From Poriferisodalis sp965226645 (GTDB taxonomy: Bacteria; Actinomycetota; Acidimicrobiia; Acidimicrobiales; Poriferisodalaceae): 64,000 nucleotides of DNA. Position 1 is the first letter of the stretch; each line of letters begins with the position of its first letter. The DNA lies in contig CBDDDL010000001.1 in the NCBI GenBank assembly GCA_965226645.1, positions 682,001 through 746,000 on the forward strand, in the 5' to 3' direction. The position numbers were made by a program, and so were the translations under genes. The notes under the pieces were generated by a model, which made no database searches, was not told the origin of the DNA, and saw only the letters and a list, made by a program, of their open reading frames with translations. Positions 54,227 through 63,735 of this stretch are shown here, one piece after another.

Positions 54227-55180
54227 ATGAAACTCGCCTCGGTACTCACCCCGCTTTCGGACGAGAACTTGACCCTGGCTGCCCAATGCGGCGTGGACGA
54301 GGTCGTCGCCCGGTACCCCGGGCCCGATCTCACCCTGCTCGACGGGGTCAAGGACCGAATCGAATCCTTTGGAATGCGGTTGGGAGTCGTCGAAGGATTC
54401 CTGCCAATCGAACGCATCAAGCTCGGCAGCGACGACGGCGCCGAGATGGACGAGATGAAGGCCCTCGTCCGGCATCTCGGCGAGATCGGCGTTCCGCTCG
54501 TCTGTTACAACTTCATGGCCGGAACTGACTGGATCCGCACCAGCGTCGACGCGTTCGAGCGGGGCGGGGCCAAGGTGACCGCCTTCGACCTCAACGACCT
54601 CGAGAGCGCCCGAATCCCTGGCCGTCCGCCGTTTCGGGCCTCGCTCGAGCCGGGGGCCACCCGCGAGCAGCTCTGGACAAACCTCGAAGCGTTCCTCACC
54701 GAGATCATTCCTGCCGCAGAGGACGCGGGCGTCGTGCTGGCCATGCATCCCGACGATCCACCGCTCCCGTCGCTGCTGGGCAATGACCGCGTCATGCATT
54801 GCGTCGAAGGATTCGAGCGTCTGGTCGGCTTGGTCCCCTCCCCATCCAATGCGATCGCCTTCTGCCAAGGCACGTTCTCCGAGATGGGCATCGATATTCC
54901 GGCTGCCATCAGGCAACTCGGCGCCCATATCGCCTACGTCCATTTCCGTGATGTCACCGGTACCGCCGAGTCCTTCACCGAGACGTGGCAGGACACTGGC
55001 CAAACCGACATGTTCGAAGCGATGCGCGCATATCGCGAGGTCGGGTTCGATGGTCCGATTCGACCTGACCACGTTCCCCAGCTGATTGGCGAGGGCGATG
55101 GCGAACCGGGCTACACCATGCTCGGACGCCTCTTCGCCTTCGGGTACATCCGCGGCCTCATGGATGCCACCGAGATCTGA
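54227..55180 (+). CDS. Mannonate dehydratase (UxuA)-like protein
   Basis: 317 aa TIM-barrel: GVVEGFLPIERIKLG, VCYNFMAGTDWIRTS, LAMHPDDPP, FCQGTFSEMG, HFRDV and PDHVPQLIGE. UxuA dehydrates D-mannonate to KDG; the His and Cys metal ligands are visible in MHPDD, FCQG and HFRD. Shorter than E. coli UxuA, as in other actinobacterial members. Just before the deacylase gene (2-nt gap). Confidence 0.85.
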   Translation: MKLASVLTPLSDENLTLAAQCGVDEVVARYPGPDLTLLDGVKDRIESFGMRLGVVEGFLPIERIKLGSDDGAEMDEMKALVRHLGEIGVPLVCYNFMAGTDWIRTSVDAFERGGAKVTAFDLNDLESARIPGRPPFRASLEPGATREQLWTNLEAFLTEIIPAAEDAGVVLAMHPDDPPLPSLLGNDRVMHCVEGFERLVGLVPSPSNAIAFCQGTFSEMGIDIPAAIRQLGAHIAYVHFRDVTGTAESFTETWQDTGQTDMFEAMRAYREVGFDGPIRPDHVPQLIGEGDGEPGYTMLGRLFAFGYIRGLMDATEI

Positions 55181-55182
55181 AC

Positions 55183-56781
55183 ATGTTCGATCTGATCATC
55201 CGCGATGCCACGCTGATCGACGGTTCGGGCGCCCCGGCACGTCCCGGCGACGTCGGCATTGCAGGTGGCCGCATCACCGCCCTCGGCAGCATTGACGCCG
55301 ATGCGGGGGCGGTCCGAACCATCGATTCCCGCAGACGGGTCGTGTGCCCGGGCTTCATCGACATCCATACACACTCCGACCTCACACTCATTGCCGACGG
55401 CACCGGCGAGAGCAAGCTGCGCCAGGGCGTGACGACCGAGGTTGTCGGCAACTGCTCATTCGCAGCGTTCCCGATCGAGCCCGAACGACTCCACCTCCAC
55501 GCCGATCACCTCGCTGCGGCCACGGCCCCGGTCAGGCCATGGTGGACCGATCTCGATGGCTATGCCGACGCCCTGCACGACCAGGGTCTGTCGATCAACG
55601 TCGCGTCGCTCGCCGGTCACGGAACGCTGCGCGTGGCGGCGATGGGCGTCGACGAGCGACCGGCCACCGAAGCGGAAATGGGTCGGATGGAACGCGACCT
55701 CGATCGCGCACTCGAGCAAGGAGCGTTCGGGATGAGCACCGGGCTCACCCTCGTTCCCAGTTCGTATGGCGACTTCGACGAGATAGCAGCGCTGGCTCGA
55801 GTCTTGGCCGCCCACGGCGCGCTGTATGCCACGCATTCGCGAGCGATCGCTCCCGACGAACGCGCATCGGTAGCTGAGGCGATCGAAATCGGCAGGCAGA
55901 CCGGCGTGACGGTCGAGTTCAGCCATCTGGCGATCAACCGCCCGGAACGCTGGGGGCACGGAGCCGAGCTTCTGACCATGTTCGACGAGGCCCGCGCGGA
56001 GGGCATCGACATCTTCTTCGACGTCTATCCCTACGACGCCTCTTCGTCGTCGCTGACGCAGTATCTCCCGCCTTGGCTGCCCGCAGGCGGGACCGAAGCG
56101 ATGCGTGCCCGGCTGGCGATCCCCGCGGAACGCCAACGTGCCCTCGACGACATGGCCAAGGGCTGGTTCGACGGGATTCCGTGGCTGTGGGACCGCTTCG
56201 TCGTGAGCAGCTGTCCAGATGGCTACGGCATCGCAAAGACGCTCGACGAGCTCTCGTCTAGCGAAGGGATCGAACCGTACGAACTGACCCTGCAACTGTG
56301 CGAGCGGTACGGCAATGAACTGGCCGTGGTGCTCTTCTATCGCAGCGAGGACGACGTCGAGAAGTTCCTGGCGCATCCGCTGTCGGTCATCGGCTCGGAC
56401 GGCAATGCGATTCCGCTCCACCAACCCATGGCCTGTCCGCATCCGCGCAACTTCGGGACCTTCCCTCGAGTCTTGGGTGTGTACGCCCGCGACAAGCAGG
56501 TGCTCGAATTGAGCGATGCGGTGCGGAAGATGACCGCCGAGCCGGCTCGGCGCCTGGGACTGTCCGACCGCGGGACCCTCGCCGTCGGCGCCGTTGCCGA
56601 TGTCGTGATCTTCGACCCCGACACCGTCATCGACAACTCCGAGTTCGGCCGCAGCGCCGATCCGCCGACTGGCATTGACGTGGTGATCGTTGGCGGCTCG
56701 GTGGTGTTGGATCATGGAGTCATCGGTACCGATCGCCCTGGCCGGGTCCTGCGAAAGGGCTCGAGCCGCGCAATCGACTGA
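55183..56781 (+). CDS. N-acyl-D-amino-acid deacylase-family amidohydrolase
   Basis: 532 aa. GFIDIHTHSDLTL (metal His pair), GVTTEVVGNCSFAAFP (zinc-ligand Cys), FSHLAIN, DVYPYDASSSSLTQYLPPW and VIGSDGNAIP (catalytic Asp) follow the D-aminoacylase order. Releases D-amino acids from N-acyl derivatives. Same direction as the UxuA-like and MlrC genes, forming a 54227-58295 unit. Confidence 0.9.
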   Translation: MFDLIIRDATLIDGSGAPARPGDVGIAGGRITALGSIDADAGAVRTIDSRRRVVCPGFIDIHTHSDLTLIADGTGESKLRQGVTTEVVGNCSFAAFPIEPERLHLHADHLAAATAPVRPWWTDLDGYADALHDQGLSINVASLAGHGTLRVAAMGVDERPATEAEMGRMERDLDRALEQGAFGMSTGLTLVPSSYGDFDEIAALARVLAAHGALYATHSRAIAPDERASVAEAIEIGRQTGVTVEFSHLAINRPERWGHGAELLTMFDEARAEGIDIFFDVYPYDASSSSLTQYLPPWLPAGGTEAMRARLAIPAERQRALDDMAKGWFDGIPWLWDRFVVSSCPDGYGIAKTLDELSSSEGIEPYELTLQLCERYGNELAVVLFYRSEDDVEKFLAHPLSVIGSDGNAIPLHQPMACPHPRNFGTFPRVLGVYARDKQVLELSDAVRKMTAEPARRLGLSDRGTLAVGAVADVVIFDPDTVIDNSEFGRSADPPTGIDVVIVGGSVVLDHGVIGTDRPGRVLRKGSSRAID

Positions 56782-56813
56782 CCGGTCGACTCTGTTCACA
56801 TAGAAGGAACCAA

Positions 56814-58295
56814 ATGCGCGTCGCGACCCTCGGCTTTCACCACGAATCGAACACGTTCGCTCCGGTGCCCGCGAGCCTCGAGCAGTTCCTGGCCAGCGGA
56901 CCCGATGTCGGTGATGGCCTCGTCGCCAAGTACGCCGAATCACAGGCCACCTTGGCGGGCTTCATCGAAGCAGCGGCGGCGGACGCAGATGTCGAACTCG
57001 TGCCGTTGGTGTATTTCGACCTCAATCCGATGGGAACGATCACGGCTGAGGCGTTGGAAGCCATCTCGGCGCGGCTGCTGAGCGCGCTCGATGACAACGG
57101 CCCCTGGGATGCAATTCTCTTGGCGCTTCACGGCGCCGCCGCATCCGAGATTCATCGTGACGCCGACGGCGAAATCCTCGAACGCGTGCGGCGGCTCGTC
57201 GGCGCCGAGGTTCCGATAGCTGTCACCTACGACATGCATGCCAACGTCTCGGCGCGAATGGTCGACTGCGCCACTGTCGTGAACACGTACATGACCAACC
57301 CGCATCTCGATCCACGTCTGCGTGCTCGAGAGTGCGCTGATCTGGCATTCCGCGTCGTTCGCGGCGAGATTCATCCGGTCATGGCTCTCGAAAAACCGCC
57401 ATTGGCCGTGAACATCTTGCGCCAGGGGACGACCGACTCGCCGATGGCCGAACTCGTCGAGATGGCGGCGCAGGCCGCGACCCGACCGGGCGTTCTGTCG
57501 GTCAGCATCGCCGAGGGCTTCCCGTACGCCGATGTGGAAGAGATGGGAATGGCCTTCATGGCGGTCACCGACGGCGACGCCGATCTTGCTGGCCAGATCG
57601 CCCGCGAACTCGCTAGCGCCGCTTGGGAGGTTCGCGCCGAACTGGAAGGCGATGGGATCTCGGTCGACGAAGCACTTCGTCGCGCCGCAACCGCAGATGC
57701 CCACCCCGTTGTCCTCCTCGACGTTGGCGACAACGTCGGCGCTGGCAGCCCAGGTGATTCGACCCATGTCCTCGCGGCGGCGCAGCGTCTCGAGGTGGGC
57801 GGATTGTTCCATTCGTTGTGCGATCCGGCTTCCGTTGCCGTCTGTGCGGATGCTGGTGTCGGCGCCACTGTCGAACTACTCGTGGGCGGCAAGACCGATG
57901 ACCTCCATGGCGACGCCGTCGCCATTCGGGGGGTCGTTCGAATGCTCGATGACGGGAAGTTCGAGGATGCCGGACCCACTCACGGCGGCTTCCGGTTCTA
58001 TGACGCCGGTCCACGGGCGCTCGTCCACACCCAGGACGATCACATGGTGCTGTTGACGTCACATCCTCGGGGCAACACCAGTCGAGCCGAACTCATCAGC
58101 GCCGGCCTCGACCCATTGGCGCAGCCGATCATCGTCGCCAAAGGCGTTCACTCGCCGCGTGCGGCCTACGAACCGATCGCAGCCGAGATGATCCAGCTGA
58201 ACACCCCTGGCTGCACGAGCGCCGATGTCAGCGTTCTCGACTACACGTATCGACGTCAACCGATGTTCCCCTACGAGCCCGACACCCGGTACTGA
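56814..58295 (+). CDS. MlrC-family metallopeptidase (M81), 2
   Basis: 493 aa: MRVATLGFHHESNTFAP, ILLALHGAAASEIH, TYDMHANVSARMVD, LLDVGDNVGAGSPGDST. A GAAGGA lies a few bases before the start. Paralogue of the protein at 51746 but in the opposite operon; two copies in 7 kb suggest two related substrates. Confidence 0.92.
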   Translation: MRVATLGFHHESNTFAPVPASLEQFLASGPDVGDGLVAKYAESQATLAGFIEAAAADADVELVPLVYFDLNPMGTITAEALEAISARLLSALDDNGPWDAILLALHGAAASEIHRDADGEILERVRRLVGAEVPIAVTYDMHANVSARMVDCATVVNTYMTNPHLDPRLRARECADLAFRVVRGEIHPVMALEKPPLAVNILRQGTTDSPMAELVEMAAQAATRPGVLSVSIAEGFPYADVEEMGMAFMAVTDGDADLAGQIARELASAAWEVRAELEGDGISVDEALRRAATADAHPVVLLDVGDNVGAGSPGDSTHVLAAAQRLEVGGLFHSLCDPASVAVCADAGVGATVELLVGGKTDDLHGDAVAIRGVVRMLDDGKFEDAGPTHGGFRFYDAGPRALVHTQDDHMVLLTSHPRGNTSRAELISAGLDPLAQPIIVAKGVHSPRAAYEPIAAEMIQLNTPGCTSADVSVLDYTYRRQPMFPYEPDTRY

Positions 58296-58329
58296 CTGCG
58301 CCCAGTACTGGCAGCGCTGTGCTCGACCG

Positions 58330-59610
58330 TCAGAACAGCGTTTCGGCGATCTCGATGACTCGATAGTTGTCGTCGACGATCGGGATCGCGCGCCATTTGT
58401 CGAATGTGGTGCACGGATGCGAGATGCCGAAACCGACGAGGTCTCCGACTGCGAGAGGATCGGTGGGGTCGAGGTCCAGATAGGCGTGTTGATCGTTGAT
58501 ATCGACGACGCGGGCCCGCGCCACGGTCTCTATCTCTGTGGATCCGCGGCGACGGACCTTCTTCGGAACCGGCAACAGGCCGTCGGTCGAGGCGTCGCGC
58601 TTGCCGATCCCAACCAGGGCTCGGGTGGGCTCAGGACGTGAGAGCACAGCACCCCAGACTTCGATGGCCGGCACGAGTCGGTCGTCGTCGTCGGTGCGCG
58701 GCGTCTCACCCATGGGGGAAACCTGGTGCAGCGAACCGTCGTCGTGGCTGATGTAACAGCCGCTGCGGAGCACCACTCGAAGGGGAGACTCGATGTCGAC
58801 GCGTGAGAACCGGTCGACGACCTGATCGAAGTACGCACTGCCACCGGCGGTGACGATCACCTCGGGTGTCGGCTCGAACCAACCCTTGGCATCGACCGCG
58901 TGCGTCAGCTCGACGATCTGATCGAGGAACTCTTCGACCCCTTCTCGCACGGGTCGATCGTGCATCGGCCCGAGTATCCCCTCGAACCCGGAGGTTCCGG
59001 TGAGAGCCAGGTACGGGGACTGTTCGGCGGCCGCGGCGACGAGCAAGCCGTCGGCGATGCTGCGTGCACCGGTGCGCCCTCCGGTGATCCCCAATTCGAG
59101 CAGCACAGGCAATCGACGAGCTGGCTGTACTCGGGCCAGGGTCTCATTCATGATGTCGACACCTGCGAGGGAGTCGACATAGCAGTACACCTCGAAACCC
59201 GCATCCAGCGATCTCGCCAGCCATTCGATCTCGGCGGGGACAACGACCTGGTTCGCAATGAGGACTCGGCTTACCCCGGTCTCCCTCATGGTCTTGGCTT
59301 GCCACGTCGTCGCAGCGGTGATGGCCCAGGCACCATCGCTGAGCTGACGACGGAAGATTGCCGGCGCCATCGTCGTCTTGCCGTGGGGTGCCAAAGACAC
59401 GTCGTTGCGCTCGCAGAAGGCTTTCATTGCTTTACTGTTGTGATCGATCGCCGATTCGAACAACAACGCGGTCGGGTACGACACGTCGGCGTCGAACACA
59501 CACCACCCGGTCGTGGCGCCCGAGGCGAGCGGCAGCCCTTTTGACTTGGACGCCGACGGCTGCGCGGTGTCGGAAGTCGCTTCGACTACGGCCTGCGAAT
59601 CAGGGCCCAT
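58330..59610 (-). CDS. D-serine dehydratase-like / D-threonine aldolase-type PLP enzyme
   Basis: 426 aa, alanine-racemase-type barrel: SLAPHGKTTMAPAIFRRQ (Schiff-base Lys), LIANQVV, LLELGITGGRTGARS, then a C-terminal DSD1-like metal-binding domain ending in GFGISHPCTTFDKWR (His, Cys). Acts on D-hydroxy amino acids; fits the D-aminoacylase nearby. About 30 extra N-terminal residues. Confidence 0.88.
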   Translation of the reverse strand: MGPDSQAVVEATSDTAQPSASKSKGLPLASGATTGWCVFDADVSYPTALLFESAIDHNSKAMKAFCERNDVSLAPHGKTTMAPAIFRRQLSDGAWAITAATTWQAKTMRETGVSRVLIANQVVVPAEIEWLARSLDAGFEVYCYVDSLAGVDIMNETLARVQPARRLPVLLELGITGGRTGARSIADGLLVAAAAEQSPYLALTGTSGFEGILGPMHDRPVREGVEEFLDQIVELTHAVDAKGWFEPTPEVIVTAGGSAYFDQVVDRFSRVDIESPLRVVLRSGCYISHDDGSLHQVSPMGETPRTDDDDRLVPAIEVWGAVLSRPEPTRALVGIGKRDASTDGLLPVPKKVRRRGSTEIETVARARVVDINDQHAYLDLDPTDPLAVGDLVGFGISHPCTTFDKWRAIPIVDDNYRVIEIAETLF

Positions 59611-59617
59611 GGCGGTG

Positions 59618-59675
59618 TCTCTGCCTTCGGTGAGATGTCTCAGCCTTCAGTGAGCTGGTTCAGCCTTCAGTAAGG
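59618..59675. repeat. Three tandem 20-bp repeats over the IclR gene end
   Basis: Units based on TCAGCCTTCAGTGAG at about 59620, 59640 and 59660. The last unit is the coding end of the IclR gene (LTEG-stop). So the iclR tail and stop have been copied twice into the gap before the PLP enzyme gene. Confidence 0.7.
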
Positions 59676-60463
59676 AAATCACGAACGAGTCGCTTGCCGA
59701 CACTGCGAATTTGTTTGGCGACCGCCGGCACCATGTCGATCGTGAACCGTCGTGCCGGCGCGCTCACGCTGATGCCGCAGGGGAAGGGCATTCCGCTGAG
59801 TGCCACCGCCACGCATCGACCGTCGGCCTGATTCTCGCAGTCGTCGATCGCATACCCCTGCTGTCGAACCGTCTCGAGAGCGGACAGGTAGGCCTCGGGT
59901 GTCGTGATCGTGGTGTCGGTGAAGGGCGTCATCTCGACCGCGTTCAGGATCGCCAGAACTCGATCCTGGGGCAGTTCGGCAGCTATCGCTTTGCCGAGGG
60001 CTGTCGAGTGGATCGGGGCGCGCTCACCGGCGCGGGCCGCCAGGCGCATCATCTGGCTGCTCTCGAAGACGAGATTGTGGACCACCGCCGAACCATTGAG
60101 CGTGCCCAGGTTCGTGGTCTCGCCGGTGTCGTCTCGGAGTCGTTGGAGCGGACCGCCGGCCTGTGAGAGGAATGCCTCGAGCTGACGTGTGTTGTGCGGT
60201 TGGAAGGCGAGCCCGATTCGGTACACAGCGGATTCCTCATCGCGCTCGACATAACCTCGAGCCTCGAGCGCTGACAGGTACCGAAATGCCGAACTCTTCG
60301 GCAGTGATGTGACTGCCGCGGTTTCCGGGAGCGAGACCCCGTCGCGTGACCGCTGCAGGAGATCAAGGATGTCGCAGACGCGTTCCACCGCTCGAATGGG
60401 GTAGGCGTTCGATGAACCATCCGACGTCGCGCTGCCCGACTTCGAGGACGTCTTTTTGTTCAT
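59660..60463 (-). CDS. IclR-family transcriptional regulator
   Basis: 267 aa. Winged HTH at about 25-85 (RVCDILDLLQRSRDGVSLPETA, TSLPKSSAFRYLSALEARGYVE) and effector domain (RAGERAPIHSTALGKAIAAELP, GYAIDDCENQADGRCVAVAL). A Ser/Lys-rich N-terminal tail. 49 nt upstream of the PLP enzyme gene, so it probably controls the local catabolic genes. Confidence 0.95.
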   Translation of the reverse strand: MNKKTSSKSGSATSDGSSNAYPIRAVERVCDILDLLQRSRDGVSLPETAAVTSLPKSSAFRYLSALEARGYVERDEESAVYRIGLAFQPHNTRQLEAFLSQAGGPLQRLRDDTGETTNLGTLNGSAVVHNLVFESSQMMRLAARAGERAPIHSTALGKAIAAELPQDRVLAILNAVEMTPFTDTTITTPEAYLSALETVRQQGYAIDDCENQADGRCVAVALSGMPFPCGISVSAPARRFTIDMVPAVAKQIRSVGKRLVRDFLTEG

Positions 60464-60611
60464 CGTCTGAGCTCCTCGAGTATGTGAACGCTGCCTGGCA
60501 GTCCGGTTCGAAGCGTTCGCCCAGAAAGCGGCTCAGTCGACAGGTAGGCATCCGACGATACCGAAGCTCAACCGCAGGTCGGCCCGGTGCAGCTGGAGCG
60601 ATGTACCTCAG

Positions 60612-61505
60612 CTATGCCACAGCGGCCAGCGGTGACGAGGTGTCCCCGGCGATCTCCAGACCTCCCGCCGGCACCGCCGCCACCTCGTGCCACAGACGCA
60701 GCTTGACCTCGGGTCCGAGGCTGCCCGCCATCGCCAGGAACGAATGGAAGATCGCGAGGTGCGTCGGATGCGACTTCGACCAGGCCTCCAGCGCCGCCAA
60801 ATCGGTGAACCAGCCCACGAAGCTCGTGGATTCCAGATCCTCGCCGTCGACGGTCTGCCCTCTCAGGAAACGGCTTGACAGACAGCCGGTCTCGGGGTGC
60901 TCCGCGAGAAAGTCGATGCCGGCACGCAGGTGTGGCTCGACATCGGTGAAGTACATCGACCGTTCGGTCTCCTCGCAGTAGTGCCAGATCTGGCCGGAGC
61001 GGATCAGGCACAGACTGCCGGGCAGGGGACCGCCCAGATCGGCAGCGAGATCGTCCTTGGCGCTTGCGGGGATCCGATCCCTTGCGGCACCCCAGTACTC
61101 GTGCACGTCGGTGACGTCCACCGTCAGCAGGTTGCGCACGCCCGGCGTCTCGATCGGCGTGGAGTGCAGGGTTTCCCATCGTTCAGCGGGGATGAACACG
61201 CTCTCGCGGAACACGCCCGGCCGCTCAAGCGCCTCGGAGCGCTGCACCCATCGCCGGTGCGACTCGGGATTGGTCCAGTACCCCTGGAACACCGTGACCG
61301 GTTGGTCGCTGTTCTCGATGCGGGCGCGTTCTAGGTGATCGGGAGTGTCCGTGCCCGACGTGAGCTCGGTCTTCAGCTGCTCGATGGCACCGGCAGCGTC
61401 GTCGCCGCTCGCGTGCAGCATCCCCAACGCAGTGCATTCGGGCAGGTCGATCGCGCTCCACGCCGGGACGCTCGGCACGTGTCCTTCGGGTCGATTTGCG
61501 GACAT
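60612..61505 (-). CDS. oxd: Haem-dependent aldoxime dehydratase
   Basis: 297 aa, shorter than characterised Oxd (about 350) mainly at both ends. AARDRIPASAKDD carries the conserved Arg (142), LIRSGQ the Ser (170), SHPTHLAIFHSF the haem-ligand His (249) and RLWHEV the distal His (273); all four known key residues seem present. Converts aldoximes to nitriles in the cytoplasm. Adjacent nitrilase completes the route to carboxylic acid. Confidence 0.9.
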   Translation of the reverse strand: MSANRPEGHVPSVPAWSAIDLPECTALGMLHASGDDAAGAIEQLKTELTSGTDTPDHLERARIENSDQPVTVFQGYWTNPESHRRWVQRSEALERPGVFRESVFIPAERWETLHSTPIETPGVRNLLTVDVTDVHEYWGAARDRIPASAKDDLAADLGGPLPGSLCLIRSGQIWHYCEETERSMYFTDVEPHLRAGIDFLAEHPETGCLSSRFLRGQTVDGEDLESTSFVGWFTDLAALEAWSKSHPTHLAIFHSFLAMAGSLGPEVKLRLWHEVAAVPAGGLEIAGDTSSPLAAVA

Positions 61506-61535
61506 GGCAACTCCTTTGTTGCAACGGGCGATGTC

Positions 61536-62573
61536 TCAGTCGGTCGCGACTTCGGTGAGGGCCTCCGCACCGTTTGCCGCTACGACCTGCGCGGGTGCCG
61601 CCACCGACTCGCCCACCATCTCGACTGCGGGTCGGGGTCGCTTGTCGAACAGCAGGCGCGTGGCGTCTGGACGTGAGTAGTGGCCGCTGGGATCCGCCGC
61701 CATCTTTGCGATCGGGATCAGCGACAGGTCGATATCGGCATAGACGAGGGACTCGGTGTGCTCGTCGAGCAGGTTGGAAATGATCTGGCCGTCGGGCCCG
61801 TACACCCGGCTGGCGCCGCCCCCGCCGTTGCCGTTGAGCAGCACAGCGTGCTGCTCGGTTGAGCAGAACAGTTCCATGCCCGCCGGGCCGGTGACCGTGG
61901 TGGCCGCGATGGCGAAGTTGCTGCCCTCCACGGCGTAGATCTGCGTGGCAGCCATGTTGACCTCCGGGCCGAGCGCATAGGCACCGCCTCGGTAGATGCA
62001 GAAGGAGGGCCAGCTGGCAACGTGGACCTGCTCGCCTTGGCTTTACATGGCGTACTTCGACAGCGGCTGCAGATGCTCCCAGCAGTTGAGGCCGCCAAGC
62101 CGTCCGATGCCTGGCACGTCGAGCACGTGCAGGTCGCTGCCGTCGCCCTCGCCGAACATCGCCCGCTCCACATGAGTGGGCTTGAGCTTGCGCCGGGTGA
62201 ACAGCACCTCGCCGTCGGCGCCGAAGAAGAACTGCGCCATGTACAGCGAGCCGTAGTCCCGTTCGGCAGCTCCCATCACCACCACGATCTCGTTGTCGGC
62301 GGCCGCTTTCGCCAGCCGGTTGAAGCGGTCGTCCCCGACCATGATCGAGTTGGCGTGATAGCGGGGCACGAACGCCATGCCCATCGCCGGCGCGTCGGTC
62401 CACAGGAAATGCGGGTAGCCCGGAATCCACAGCTCTGGGAACGCCACGAGACGGGCGTCGGCGGCTGCGGCGTACTCGATCAGGCTGACCGCTTTGTCGA
62501 CCCCAGCATCAACGTCCAGCCAGCAAGGCTCTGCTTGCACAGCTGCCACTCGGTACGGTCCGATCTCGCTCAT
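61536..62573 (-). pseudogene. Nitrilase with a single in-frame TAA
   Basis: 345 codons from ATG 62573 (AAAGGA upstream) to the stop at 61536. The triad is complete: Glu47 in FPELWIPGY, Lys in RRKLKPTHVER, Cys164 in GGLNCWEHLQPL. Codon 177 (62043-62045) is TAA in KYAM-stop-SQGEQVHVASWPSF, where nitrilases have Tyr or a similar residue; the frame is otherwise open to the end, with TGPAGMELFCSTEQHAVLL and DPSGHYSRPDATRLLFD. A TAC to TAA change or a sequencing error would explain it. Partner of the aldoxime dehydratase. Confidence 0.85.
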
Positions 62574-62721
62574 CGTCGGTCCTTTCGACACTGGCCTAAA
62601 GCGGCTGAATTTCGGCCCCGACGTATGTTGAGCACACCGTAAGCAGCACTCCTGCGCGGGCCCTTTCCCGTAAGCGCCGGATGTCTTGCCTGAGAGCGCA
62701 CAACACCGCCGGGCGACCATT

Positions 62722-62733
62722 TTTCGGCCGAAA
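62722..62733. promoter_or_regulatory. Palindrome in the nitrilase/AraC divergent promoter region
   Basis: TTTCGGCCGAAA, with a half copy TTTCGGCC near 62608. The 205-bp gap between nitrilase and AraC starts must contain both promoters; these sites are candidate AraC-type operators. Confidence 0.35.
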
Positions 62734-62778
62734 GGGCACTTACTGTCGTCTCGAAGGGACGCATCGGGAGGGTGCGTC

Positions 62779-63735
62779 ATGGACGAATCAGTGAGCACCG
62801 AATCGGTATCGGTCAGAGAGCGGTTCGACTTCTGGCATGAGGTGATCTGCAAGGCATTCGTTCGTCTCGAAGCCGAGTCGCTGCCGTCGGAGAACGCGTT
62901 TCAAGCCGAGATCGAACAATCAGATCTTGGCCCGCTCACGCTCAGCCGGGTGCGTGCCGAACCCCAATTCGAGCAGCGCTCACCACACCTCATCAAGACC
63001 GAACCGCGGGACGAAGTGCTGGTGTCGGTGCAGCTCAGCGGCAGCGCCGTGATTTGCCAGGACGAGCGTCAGGCGTTGCTCACGCCCGGTGACTTCGCCC
63101 TCTACGACACCACCCGTCCGTACGACCTCGTGATGCGCGAGCACTTCGAGATGCTGGTGTTCCAATTCGACCGCCAGTTCCTGATGGAGCGGTGCCCGTT
63201 CCCCGAGCGGTTGACGGCGATCCGGTTGACGAATGACACCGCCGTGACGACGCCGGTGTCCTCGTTTCTGCGCTCGCTCGAACCGCTTGCGTTGGCCGAA
63301 GACAACGCCGTGTCACGGCAGCTGGCCTCCAGCGTCGTCGATCTGTTGGGCTTGGCGCCGGCTGAACGATTCGGTGCCGAGGGCTCGCCGAACTCGCAGC
63401 GAACGAAGTATTTCCTGCGGGCCTGCACCTACGTCAATGCGTACGCAAGCGACCCCGAGCTCACGCCGGCTCGGATCGCTGCCGCGGTCGGCGTGTCGCT
63501 GCGTTACCTGCACACGATCTTCTCCGAACACGGTGTGACCGTCAGCGAGTATCTGATTCGGCGCCGGCTCGCCCGTTGCATGGACGACCTTCTGAGTCCT
63601 GTGCTGGCGTCGCGAATCATCACCGAGATCGCACACAGTCACGGCTTCAAGACGTCGGCGCACTTCACACGGCGATTCACCGAGGCGTACGGCCGGCCGC
63701 CAGGCGAGGTGCGTCAGAACGGGCTGGCAGGCTGA
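62779..63735 (+). CDS. AraC-family regulator of the aldoxime-nitrile genes
   Basis: 318 aa from ATG 62779, preceded by GGGAGGG. N-terminal AraC_binding_2 domain (RERFDFWHEVI, TPGDFALYDTTRPYDLVM) and C-terminal double HTH (TPARIAAAVGVSLRYLHTIFSEHG, ITEIAHSHGFKTSAHFTRRFTEAYGRPPGEVR). Same type as regulators next to nitrilase/Oxd genes in other bacteria. Stop adjoins the convergent gene stop. Confidence 0.92.
   Translation: MDESVSTESVSVRERFDFWHEVICKAFVRLEAESLPSENAFQAEIEQSDLGPLTLSRVRAEPQFEQRSPHLIKTEPRDEVLVSVQLSGSAVICQDERQALLTPGDFALYDTTRPYDLVMREHFEMLVFQFDRQFLMERCPFPERLTAIRLTNDTAVTTPVSSFLRSLEPLALAEDNAVSRQLASSVVDLLGLAPAERFGAEGSPNSQRTKYFLRACTYVNAYASDPELTPARIAAAVGVSLRYLHTIFSEHGVTVSEYLIRRRLARCMDDLLSPVLASRIITEIAHSHGFKTSAHFTRRFTEAYGRPPGEVRQNGLAG

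Noticed and set aside
53291..55072. A long N-terminal extension of the SMP-30 protein
   Set aside because: The extra part is antisense to the UxuA-like gene; the domain begins at ATG 54148.
62574..62852. N-terminal extension of the nitrilase
   Set aside because: It lies in the divergent promoter region and covers the AraC start; ATG 62573 has a Shine-Dalgarno and starts the family sequence.
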